Origin: JAGQVA01 sp033764335
Lineage (GTDB): Bacteria > Bacteroidota > Bacteroidia > J057
DNA: 64,000 nucleotides
Assembly (NCBI GenBank): GCA_033764335.1
Contig: JANRJC010000052.1
Coordinates: 1-64,000 of the forward strand
Direction: 5' to 3'
Position 1 is the stretch's first letter. Each line of letters begins with the position of its first letter. Under the pieces are notes generated by a model. The model was not told the DNA's origin. It saw nothing but the letters and a program-made list of their open reading frames with translations, and did not search any database. Below are positions 17,511 through 24,757 of the stretch, in pieces. A program made the translations under genes and the position numbers.

Positions 17511-18316
17511 TGAAAGTGACCATTCGGGAATACATAGAATCCGGTAACCTGGAACTGTATGTGGCAGGCAAACTTCCTCCCGAGGAAGCGCGTGAGGTGG
17601 AAGCTTACGCCGAAACCTTCCCGGAAATCCGTGAGGAAATCGAGGCCATACGCGACTCCCTCGAAGCTTTTGCGGGTTTGTATGAACGCAAACCCTCCGA
17701 TGATCTGCTCTCAAAAATCAAACAAAAAATTGCTGAAGAAGACGATTCTAAGGTTGCTGTTGTAGAACTGTCCGAAGAAAAACAAACCCCCATTCAACCC
17801 CTGACTCGCAAAACCAACTGGCGGTTTATCGCCATTGCGGCAGCCATCGCCTTCCTCCTGAGCGTAGGTTTTAACCTGCTTCAATATTTGCAGTTGGAAG
17901 AAGCGGATAAACAATTGGCCCTCCTTACCGAGCAGCAGCAGGTGCTCGCCGAAAACTATAACAAAGCCGCCACCCAACTCAGCATTATAAAATCACAGGA
18001 GACTCAGGTCGTAACACTCGCCGGATTAGAAAAAGCCCCCCAATATTCCGCCCGTGTGTATTGGGATAAAAGTTCTGACGAACTCTACCTTTCTGTTGGC
18101 AACCTCTTTAACCCCGAAACGGACAAACAGTTCCAACTCTGGGCCATCGTGGATGGCAAACCCGTGGATCTCGGTGTATTTGACAATACCACCGACCTGC
18201 TGAAGATGAAGTCCGTCTCCGGCAACGTTGCCGCCTTCGCCGTCACGCTCGAACCCCGTGGCGGCAGCATAAATCCTACCCTCGAACAAATGTTTCTTCT
18301 GGGAAAGTTGGGGTGA
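17510..18316 (+). CDS. Anti-sigma factor (RskA-like C-terminal domain)
   Basis: 268 residues. The N-terminal ~80 residues form a cytoplasmic helical anti-sigma domain (IREYIESGNLELYVAGKLPP, then EEAREVEAYAETFPEIREEI); it lacks the HxxxCxxC zinc motif. One transmembrane helix lies at ~107-125 (FIAIAAAIAFLLSVGFNLLQ), then a coiled coil (EEADKQLALLTEQQQVLAEN). The periplasmic RskA/anti-sigma-K domain includes ARVYWDKSSDELYLSVGNLF, QFQLWAIVDGKPVDLGVF and AAFAVTLEPRGG. It should hold the upstream ECF sigma at the inner membrane until a periplasmic signal triggers release. The gene ends six bases before the convergent ATPase gene. Confidence 0.9.
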   Translation: MKVTIREYIESGNLELYVAGKLPPEEAREVEAYAETFPEIREEIEAIRDSLEAFAGLYERKPSDDLLSKIKQKIAEEDDSKVAVVELSEEKQTPIQPLTRKTNWRFIAIAAAIAFLLSVGFNLLQYLQLEEADKQLALLTEQQQVLAENYNKAATQLSIIKSQETQVVTLAGLEKAPQYSARVYWDKSSDELYLSVGNLFNPETDKQFQLWAIVDGKPVDLGVFDNTTDLLKMKSVSGNVAAFAVTLEPRGGSINPTLEQMFLLGKLG

Positions 18317-18322
18317 TTTTTT

Positions 18323-19762
18323 TCAAATCGCTGCAAACAAATCGTCCATCGTCGCTTCACTGTCCACCAGCCCGATGCTGTGTTCGTTTTTGCGAAGCCC
18401 AAAAGGCGTGACGGTCGTGAGGAATACTTGTTTGGAGGTTTGGGTCAGGTTTTTAAAAAGCGACACGCGGCTGCGGAGTTCCATCGCCTCTGATTTGGAA
18501 AGAAGCCAGGGTTCGTGATAAAATTTCATCTCAAAAAGATTGATTACATGGTCCTTTCGATCCAGTACGAGGTCAATTTGCAAGCCAGGGAAATCGGCAT
18601 TGCCACGGTGAATAAACCCGGATGCTTCGGAAAACACCCCCGCGATACTCAAAGCCTTTTCGATTTGCGGGAGATGTTTGATACAGATACTTTCAAATGC
18701 GTACCCACTCCAACTTTTGAACTCTTGCGTTTGACTAAGCGACATCCACACACTTTTACCCGATGTACGGTTGGTTTCGATAAACTTCAGGTAAAAAAGT
18801 GAGTACTCGTCGGTCAGACGATAGAGCATGTCTTTTTTCTTTTTGCCAAAAGGGTAATAGGCATTAATAAACCCCGATCCGACCAGTTCTTCGAGCACAT
18901 TACTCAGTCCGCCGCCGTCGGGCAATTGGGTTGTAGCCAGGATTTCCGTGCGACTCATCCCTTTCCATTTTTGCGACAAGGCACGGATAACCGCGATGTG
19001 GTTGTCGGCGTGTTCAAATAAAGCAGGATAGAGTTTGGAAAACTCATCGCGCAAGAGTCCCGAATTCGAAAAACACAATGCGTCAATATTTTGGGCTGCA
19101 CTTTTTCCTCCTTCGATCTCTTTCAGATAATGCGGAATGCCCCCCATAGCCATATAAAGCAGCAACAATTGGTATCGGTCGAAGGTCAGGTTTCTGGCAC
19201 GCAAGAAAGCTTCCGTTTCGCATAAGTTGAAAGGTTGGAGGTCAATGCGTTTGGTGATTCGGTTGTGCAACCCGCCTTTGTGGTAAACCACTTTTTGGAT
19301 CATCCAGGACGCTGCAGAGCCGCAAATGACGATGACGATATTTTTTTGTGTGGCCCAACTATTCCAAAAAAAACTGAATGCATTCAAAAACCCTGATTTG
19401 TGCGATGCAAGCCAGGGCAATTCGTCCAGAAAAACGACCCATTTACCTTTAGTTTGTTTGCGATCAAGTTGACGCATGAGCACTTCGAAGGCATCCATCC
19501 AGTTGCCGGGGGTAGTGGATAAGGCATCCTCCCCAAAAAACTCCCGAATCCGTATGGCAAAATTTTTCAACTGCTCACGTGTGGAAGCATTTTGTGTCCC
19601 GGTAATTTCAAAATCCAGTTGCCCGGCGAAGGCGGTACGCACCAGAAATGTCTTACCGACACGCCTGCGGCCAATCACCGCAACCATTTCAGGTTCTTCG
19701 GAATAGAGCGTTTTTTGGAGGATTTCCAATTCTTTCTTTCGACCGATAAAAGCTTGTGCCAT
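18323..19762 (-). CDS. ATPase_2/DUF234 ATP-binding protein
   Basis: 479 residues. Walker A is AVIGRRRVGKTFLVRTAF at ~28-45 and Walker B is KWVVFLDELPWLA at ~130, followed by sensor region IVIVICGSAASWMIQKVVYH. A winged-helix segment (EILATTQLPDGGGLSNVLEE) precedes a C-terminal DUF234 domain with a PD-(D/E)xK-like core: QIDLVLDRKDHVINLFEMKF (Asp, then ExK). This is the archaeal-type ATPase family also common in Bacteroidota; its job is unknown, with links to mobile elements proposed from its scattered distribution. It is transcribed alone and converges on the anti-sigma gene. Confidence 0.88.
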   Translation of the reverse strand: MAQAFIGRKKELEILQKTLYSEEPEMVAVIGRRRVGKTFLVRTAFAGQLDFEITGTQNASTREQLKNFAIRIREFFGEDALSTTPGNWMDAFEVLMRQLDRKQTKGKWVVFLDELPWLASHKSGFLNAFSFFWNSWATQKNIVIVICGSAASWMIQKVVYHKGGLHNRITKRIDLQPFNLCETEAFLRARNLTFDRYQLLLLYMAMGGIPHYLKEIEGGKSAAQNIDALCFSNSGLLRDEFSKLYPALFEHADNHIAVIRALSQKWKGMSRTEILATTQLPDGGGLSNVLEELVGSGFINAYYPFGKKKKDMLYRLTDEYSLFYLKFIETNRTSGKSVWMSLSQTQEFKSWSGYAFESICIKHLPQIEKALSIAGVFSEASGFIHRGNADFPGLQIDLVLDRKDHVINLFEMKFYHEPWLLSKSEAMELRSRVSLFKNLTQTSKQVFLTTVTPFGLRKNEHSIGLVDSEATMDDLFAAI

Positions 19763-20047
19763 AAGTAGGAAAATTTATCGCGTGCGGAATGTGGCTAAAT
19801 ATACATAGATTCCGCACGCAATAAAACAAAAAACCTCTTAAAAAGAATAAAACCGGCACTCACCTCACCCCGATGAAAACCCTATCTTTTTGAAAGCTAG
19901 GTAAAAGTCAAATAGGCGTACACCTCCCAAGATCGCGAAGGATATATGAGTCCTTTGCGCAAACCCTTTGCGGATAAGTAGAAAAATATCTATTTCATTT
20001 GCAAATAGGAAATAAATTGTTTTATTTGTTTTGTTTTTAGGAAAGTA
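19763..20047. promoter_or_regulatory. Divergent intergenic region between ATPase and PadR genes
   Basis: No gene is visible. Near the PadR start there is an imperfect dyad, CTATTTcatttgcAAATAG (20000-20018 approximately), which could be an operator for the PadR protein. A ribosome site AGGAAA lies just before the ATG at 20048. Confidence 0.3.
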
Positions 20048-20383
20048 ATGCTATTACCGATGAAGTTAGGTGCATTTGAAGAATTGGTTTTGCTGGCTGT
20101 AGGAGCTTTGGGGGAAGAGGCGTATGGCGTAGCTATCAAAGAATTACTGCTGGAAAAGATTGGGAAAAACCCCAGCATCGGGGCATTACATTCTGCCTTA
20201 TACCGGCTCGAAGACAAAGGTTGTCTATCTTCCGAGGAGGGCGGCGCAACAAATGAAAGAGGCGGCAGACGAAAAAAATTCTACCGACTCACCGCATACG
20301 GTAGAAGTATGTTAGTGGAAGCCTACGAATTACGCATGGCATTTGCGAAGCAGATACCCGGCCTTAATCTAAGCATGGATTAG
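20048..20383 (+). CDS. PadR-family transcriptional regulator
   Basis: 111 residues, the length of the short (s1) PadR subfamily. LGAFEELVLLAVGALGEEAY begins the winged helix; the recognition region is SIGALHSALYRLEDKGCLSS and the wing is GRRKKFYRLTAYGRSML. The ATG at 20048 has AGGAAA upstream; a second ATG at 20060 is possible. In Bacteroidota this PadR type normally sits directly before an FtsX/MacB-like ABC permease and controls it. Here the permease survives only as two end fragments, so the regulator has lost its partner. Confidence 0.88.
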   Translation: MLLPMKLGAFEELVLLAVGALGEEAYGVAIKELLLEKIGKNPSIGALHSALYRLEDKGCLSSEEGGATNERGGRRKKFYRLTAYGRSMLVEAYELRMAFAKQIPGLNLSMD

Positions 20384-20792
20384 ATGTCTAACCTAAACAA
20401 TCATAATCCGCCAAAAGGGGACATTTATCGAATCCGCTGCACCGGAAATGTTCTCCTTTAATACGGAATTATAAACTTATTGGGATAAAGAACCTCGAAA
20501 GAAACCACAAAGAACACGAAGGCCTCACAAAGGACACTAAGGGCCTTTTCTTTGTGAACTTCGTGGTTTTCCTTCGTGAACTTAGTGGTTTTAGCCTTGT
20601 ATCCCAATTACTTTATAATTCCGTTATATTATGAGCAACTGGCTGACGAACTACGAATATAAAACAGAAATCCCCTGGTATATTTTTGTTTTTACAGGAC
20701 TGGGTACACTGATAATTACGCTTCTTACGGTAAGTTTTCAGGCGGTAAAAGCGGCAATGGCAAATCCGATAAAATCTTTAAGAACAGAATAA
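20384..20792 (+). pseudogene. FtsX/MacB-type ABC permease reduced to its two ends
   Basis: The ATG at 20384 directly follows the PadR stop and reads MSNLNNHNPPKGD before losing sense; NNHNPPK matches the usual start of PadR-linked permeases (N.PPKW...). After a hairpin element, 20631-20792 encodes the family's C-terminus: NWLTNYEYKTEIPWYIFVFT, GLGTLIITLLTVSFQAVKAA, then MANPIKSLRTE and a stop. Intact relatives are ~780-880 residues, so more than 90 percent of the gene is gone. The remaining piece has one transmembrane helix and cannot work as a transporter. Confidence 0.8.
20463..20624. mobile_element. MITE-like element with 25-bp terminal inverted repeats
   Basis: 20463-20487 (ACGGAATTATAAAC...) is the reverse complement of 20600-20624 apart from two mismatches. 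The ~110 bases between are also largely self-complementary (AACCACAAAGAACACGAAGG on the left against AACCACTAAGTTCACGAAGG read from the right strand), so the whole 162-base element can fold into one long hairpin. It has no coding capacity and no clear target duplication. It lies inside the decayed permease gene. Confidence 0.7.
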
Positions 20793-20806
20793 AGAAAGGG
20801 TCGGGA

Positions 20807-20835
20807 TTGGTGCCCGATTTAAAACCTTATCTTTG
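20807..20835 (+). promoter_or_regulatory. Bacteroidota-type promoter of the esterase gene
   Basis: TATCTTTG (20828-20835) fits the -7 box TAnnTTTG and TTGG at 20807-20810 fits the -33 element with about 18 bases between. The ATG at 20849 is 13 bases downstream of the -7 box. Confidence 0.55.
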
Positions 20836-20848
20836 CAAAAATTTTCAA

Positions 20849-22300
20849 ATGAAACTTTTGCAAAAAACACAGTTTTTACTCCTTTTAACCCTTTTTGTCT
20901 GGCTCCCTTCCTTTTCCCAGGTAACCATCATCGTCAACTCCATCCCCGCCAATACCCCGCCCGGAGACCCCGTCTATATTGCCGGGTCGTTTAATGGCTG
21001 GGATCCGGGAAATGCGGCTTTCCAGCTTACCCAGGACACCACAAACAATACACGAAAGATTGTATTAGCCGCAGGAACCGGCACGATTTCCTTCAAATTT
21101 ACACGCGGAAACTGGACAAAAGTAGAAAGCAACGCCAACGGCGGATTTGTCCCCGACCGCACCTTCACTTATGGAAACGGCGATACCGTAACGCTCCAGA
21201 TTCTCGGTTGGGAAGACCTGAGCGGTGGCGGCGGCGGGCAGACCAGCGCAGCGCCCAATGTGTCCATTCTTTCCGACAGCGTATATATGCCACAGTTCAA
21301 CCGCTATCGCCGGGTATGGGTCTATGTTCCCCCCGACTACGGCTCCAATAACCGCACCTATCCGGTGTTGTATATGCACGACGGGCAGAATGTATTCGAC
21401 AGCTATACCTCTTTTTCGGGCGAATGGAAGGTGGACGAAACCCTCAACGACCTACACGCAGCGGGAGACAGCGGCATTATTGTCGTGGCCGTGGACAATG
21501 GAGGCGGTGCCCGTTTGGATGAATATTCCCCCTGGGTCAATCCCAGCTACGGCGGCGGTCAGGGCGATTTGTATGTGGACTTTCTCGTTCAAACCCTCAA
21601 ACCCCATATAGACAGCCTTTACCGTACACGCCCCGGCAGAGAATCCACCGGCATCATGGGCAGTTCGATGGGTGGGCTGATCTCCACGTATGCGGGAGTC
21701 AAATTTCAGCAGACATTCAGCAAAGTAGGCGCCTTTTCTTCGGCGTACTGGTTTGCCGGAGCCAAAGCCTACCAGCACGTAACCAGTACCGGCAAACAGG
21801 CAGACATGCGCATTTACCAACTGATCGGCAACCCGGAAGGCGCCAGTTATGTAGCCGATATGCACCGGATGGAAGATTCCCTCCACGCCGCAGGATTTGG
21901 TCAGGGTGAAGTCCTTTCGGTCGAAAAGTCCGACGGACAGCACAGCGAGTGGTTTTGGGCGAGAGAATTTGAAGCCGCGTATATCTGGCTGTACCGCACC
22001 CCGGCAACAACACCGATCGAGCCCAAACTTTCCCTTCCCGGAGTGCGTCTATACCCCAATCCTGTCCGGGAACAACTATACGTGAAACTAAATTTGACCC
22101 AAACCCAAAAAGTAACCGTCGAAATCACCGACCTGACAGGTCGCAGCGCGGGGATCATATTTTCCGACACCGTACAAGCCGGCACCCAGAAATTGACCAT
22201 CAACCTGAAAAACCAGGGACTGCCCGCAGGCATTTACCTATGCCACATTAAAACCCGAAATGCCGAAGCCGTGAAAAAGTTTAGTTATCGGGGGGAGTAG
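20849..22300 (+). CDS. Secreted CBM48-like/esterase protein with T9SS sorting domain
   Basis: About 483 residues starting at the ATG at 20849. A signal peptide (MKLLQKTQFLLLLTLFVWLP) is followed by a CBM48/E-set glycogen-binding-like domain at ~25-120 (DPVYIAGSFNGWDPGNAAFQ), a Gly-rich linker, and an esterase-D/Fes-type alpha/beta-hydrolase. Its landmarks are RVWVYVPPDYGSNNRTYPVL, YMHDGQNVFD, nucleophile elbow GIMGSSMGGLIST (Ser in GSSMG) and a His in SDGQHSEWFW. The last ~75 residues are a type-A T9SS sorting domain (GVRLYPNPVREQLYVKL...GIYLCHIKT). It is therefore exported and surface-bound or released by type IX secretion. The substrate is probably a carbohydrate ester or related compound, not determined. 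Confidence 0.87.
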   Translation: MKLLQKTQFLLLLTLFVWLPSFSQVTIIVNSIPANTPPGDPVYIAGSFNGWDPGNAAFQLTQDTTNNTRKIVLAAGTGTISFKFTRGNWTKVESNANGGFVPDRTFTYGNGDTVTLQILGWEDLSGGGGGQTSAAPNVSILSDSVYMPQFNRYRRVWVYVPPDYGSNNRTYPVLYMHDGQNVFDSYTSFSGEWKVDETLNDLHAAGDSGIIVVAVDNGGGARLDEYSPWVNPSYGGGQGDLYVDFLVQTLKPHIDSLYRTRPGRESTGIMGSSMGGLISTYAGVKFQQTFSKVGAFSSAYWFAGAKAYQHVTSTGKQADMRIYQLIGNPEGASYVADMHRMEDSLHAAGFGQGEVLSVEKSDGQHSEWFWAREFEAAYIWLYRTPATTPIEPKLSLPGVRLYPNPVREQLYVKLNLTQTQKVTVEITDLTGRSAGIIFSDTVQAGTQKLTINLKNQGLPAGIYLCHIKTRNAEAVKKFSYRGE

Positions 22301-22318
22301 GATTATGATGAACCCCTT

Positions 22319-22353
22319 CCGCCGGTCGTACCCCTTTGAAGGGGTACTGGCGG
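22319..22353 (+). terminator. Hairpin after the esterase gene
   Basis: An inner perfect stem GTACCCCTT/AAGGGGTAC with a two-base loop is enclosed by CCGCC/GGCGG; CTTTT follows shortly. It starts 19 bases after the stop codon. Confidence 0.6.
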
Positions 22354-22917
22354 GGCTTTTGGGGCGCCACCGGCGCATCTCTTTAAATTTTCCCCCTTCC
22401 GATCCGCCGAAGGGCGCATTTTATCCCAGATCCTTATCCCCCGCCCGGCGGTAGCTAACGCGACCGGGGATTCTGCCACCGGCTTATTCTTTGTGGCGAC
22501 TTAAGTCGCAGCGCGAGATTAGGCAAGGCATGTTCCCCGGTCGCTTTAGCTACCGCAACGAGGCCAAAAATGTTCAAGCGAGAGGGTTTCGCGGTGATTC
22601 TTCCCTTCCGATCCGCCGAAGGGCGCGTAATAGTGACCGGGCTTCGGGCCAAAAGTGCCTTAAAGGCGAGCCTCAGCCACCGGTCGGGAGGCGTACCGCA
22701 GGCTCCTCCGGTGGGTGAGGTTCTCGAACCCACCGGACACACGCGCCATTCAACAATAATTAACCATTAACCATTAACCATTAACCATTAACCATTAACC
22801 ATTAACCATTAACCATTAAAAAAAAAAATCTCTCCCCCCTAAATCCAAATCTTTCCCGCTCCCGTAGGTATGCGGATTTTGAAAATATTCTTTCACATTT
22901 CAACATTCGTGTTACTT
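22354..22917. repeat. Repeat-rich non-coding zone
   Basis: No convincing gene. It holds a 24-base direct repeat (22394-22417 and 22603-22626, core CCTTCCGATCCGCCGAAGGG), a 23-base inverted repeat with one mismatch (22448-22470 and 22534-22556, core GGTAGCTAA/TTAGCTACC), a hairpin with a 9-bp stem at 22708-22736 (CCGGTGGGT/ACCCACCGG), and a heptamer tandem repeat listed separately. The ORFs that cross it are GC-rich chance frames. It probably contains remains of dispersed repeats plus the promoter of the DUF4331 module. Confidence 0.65.
22759..22814. repeat. Tandem heptamer repeat (ATTAACC) x 8
   Basis: Eight perfect head-to-tail copies of ATTAACC, followed by ATTAAA and an A-run. It sits ~100 bases upstream of the DUF4331 module, where a change of copy number could alter promoter spacing. 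Confidence 0.95.
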
Positions 22918-24663
22918 ATGATGCAAAAAACAACCGCCCTCGCCAAAGGTATCCTGATAGGATTATCACTGATGGTACTGGGCACAACCCAAGCGCTCCT
23001 GCTTGCCTCCAGCCACCGGGAAGCGCCCCTGATCGCCAATGACCCTCTGGCAGACAACACCGACCTCTACGCCTTCCGGTCTCCCGACGATCCCAACACC
23101 GTGACCCTGATCGCCTGTTACGTTCCGGCTGAGGATGCGTTTGGCGGTCCCAATTATCATTCCTTTGGAGAAAACATCCGCTATGAAATCCATGTGGACA
23201 ATGACGTAACAACTGCCGGTGATGACATCATTTATCGCGCTACTTTCTCCAAAGTGAATCAGGATCCTACCACTTTCTTCAACATTCGCCTCGGACAACA
23301 AAACCTCAAAACCACCTACACTCTCGAAAGAAGCGTGGACGGCGGACAGACTTTTGTTACGATCGTCTCCAATGGTATCGTTCCTCCCGCGAATATCGGT
23401 CCCCGCTCCATCGAAGGCCCTGTTGGTCTGGGTGCAAACAGCTATGAAGACCTGATCTCCGCAGCAATAACAACAGCCGCTACCGGCGAAAAAGTTTACT
23501 GCGGCCCTGCTGACGATCCGTTTTTTGTGGATCTGGGGGGGATTTTTGACTTAGGCGATTCTCCACGCCAGGGCACAACTACGATGCGCGACGGACTTGC
23601 CGGATTTAACACCCACGCCATTGTCATTCAGGTGCCGATTGCCACCCTCCAGAAAGACAATAAAAGCGTGAGTATGGCCGCCAATATCCTCGACGGAGAC
23701 TTTGTGATCGGCGTATGGGCTTCTGCCAGCCGCCAGCAAATGCGCACCCTGAATGCCGACGGCACGATCTCCGAATCCGGTCCCTGGGTTCAGGTTTCCC
23801 GCCTCGGTATGCCCCTGACCAACGAAGCCGTGATTCCGATCGGCCAGAAAGATGACTGGAACGCCCGCACCCCTTACAATGAAAACCCTGCCCATGCCTT
23901 GTATTTTTATAATCCGGAACTCGCCTTATATATGGATGATGCTCTTTTTGGCGGCGCGGTACCAGCTTTTTCAGCCCTTCGCATTCAGCGCAAATCACTG
24001 GGCGCTTTTGATTTTGGAAACGGAAACGACGGTCTGTTTGGGTTGAAAGGTAATCCTGCCCTTGCAGGAACAGCACTCGACGATGCAGTATTTGGAACCC
24101 TTCTGCTTCCCGGCCCCGGACAGCCCCGATCTGTAGATTTGTGGCCTGCCTTCCATACCGGTGTACCCAATGTCATCCCTTACCAACTGGCTACAGGCAA
24201 AGGCGGAAATCCGCTGGCAGCGGGCAAACCCTTTGTCAACAACTTCCTGCCCAATGGTGGTGATATGCTCCGCCTCAATATGGCCGTGCCTGTAACCGAC
24301 CGTACCGATCCCGCTTTCTCCTCGCTGGGCTTGATCAATGCCGCAGTAGTAGGTCTTACCAATCCGGCTTATGCCAACACCAATATTGAATTTATCCCCA
24401 ATATGGATGGTTTCCCGAATGGAAGAAGACTGGAAGACGACGTAACTCGCATCGAACTCCAGGCCGTAGCCGGTGTAGTACTCGCAGCCGTCGGGCTTTG
24501 GTATGACGACTATTCCCCCGAAAATCCGGAAGCATCACCTGTAACGAATCAGTTACTTAATGTGCTTCAGTATTCTACCGGTGTGGAAAAGAATGACACC
24601 ACTTTCAAATCATCTTTCCCTTATCTGGCTTCACCCTGGCGGGGAACCGAAACCGGCCAGTAA
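22918..24663 (+). CDS. DUF4331 family secreted protein (first copy)
   Basis: About 581 residues from the ATG at 22918; an ATG at 22870 would add 16 residues ahead of the signal peptide. The signal peptide (MMQKTTALAKGILIGLSLMV) ends before ASSHREAPLIANDPLADNTD, the hallmark opening of DUF4331 (PF14224). Further marks are LYAFRSPDDPNTVTLIACYV, ENIRYEIHVDNDVTTAGDDI, FFVDLGGIFDLGD, GVWASASRQQMRTLNADGTI and LPNGGDMLRLNMAVPVTDRT. It ends with the domain and has no sorting domain, unlike its neighbour. DUF4331 proteins are exported, Asp-rich and of unknown function. It heads a same-strand module with a second DUF4331 gene, a TPR lipoprotein and a TonB-dependent receptor. Confidence 0.88.
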   Translation: MMQKTTALAKGILIGLSLMVLGTTQALLLASSHREAPLIANDPLADNTDLYAFRSPDDPNTVTLIACYVPAEDAFGGPNYHSFGENIRYEIHVDNDVTTAGDDIIYRATFSKVNQDPTTFFNIRLGQQNLKTTYTLERSVDGGQTFVTIVSNGIVPPANIGPRSIEGPVGLGANSYEDLISAAITTAATGEKVYCGPADDPFFVDLGGIFDLGDSPRQGTTTMRDGLAGFNTHAIVIQVPIATLQKDNKSVSMAANILDGDFVIGVWASASRQQMRTLNADGTISESGPWVQVSRLGMPLTNEAVIPIGQKDDWNARTPYNENPAHALYFYNPELALYMDDALFGGAVPAFSALRIQRKSLGAFDFGNGNDGLFGLKGNPALAGTALDDAVFGTLLLPGPGQPRSVDLWPAFHTGVPNVIPYQLATGKGGNPLAAGKPFVNNFLPNGGDMLRLNMAVPVTDRTDPAFSSLGLINAAVVGLTNPAYANTNIEFIPNMDGFPNGRRLEDDVTRIELQAVAGVVLAAVGLWYDDYSPENPEASPVTNQLLNVLQYSTGVEKNDTTFKSSFPYLASPWRGTETGQ

Positions 24664-24698
24664 GCGGTCCAAACCCTAAACTTTTTATGCAGAAAAAA

Positions 24699-24716
24699 CT
24701 CATGTCCCGACATGAG
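24699..24716 (+). promoter_or_regulatory. Intercistronic hairpin between the two DUF4331 genes
   Basis: CTCATGTC and GACATGAG form a perfect 8-bp stem with a CC loop, 36 bases after the first stop and 42 before the next ATG. It may process or attenuate the message; no T-run follows. Confidence 0.4.
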
Positions 24717-24757
24717 ATAGGATTTCTATAACCCAAAAATTTAATCCGATTCATTTT

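Noticed and set aside
22455..22770. Overlapping short frames on both strands
   Set aside because: They fall in GC-rich inverted and direct repeats and read as Arg/Pro/Ser-rich noise.
22759..22819. CRISPR array
   Set aside because: The seven-base unit is directly tandem with no spacers, and no cas genes are nearby.
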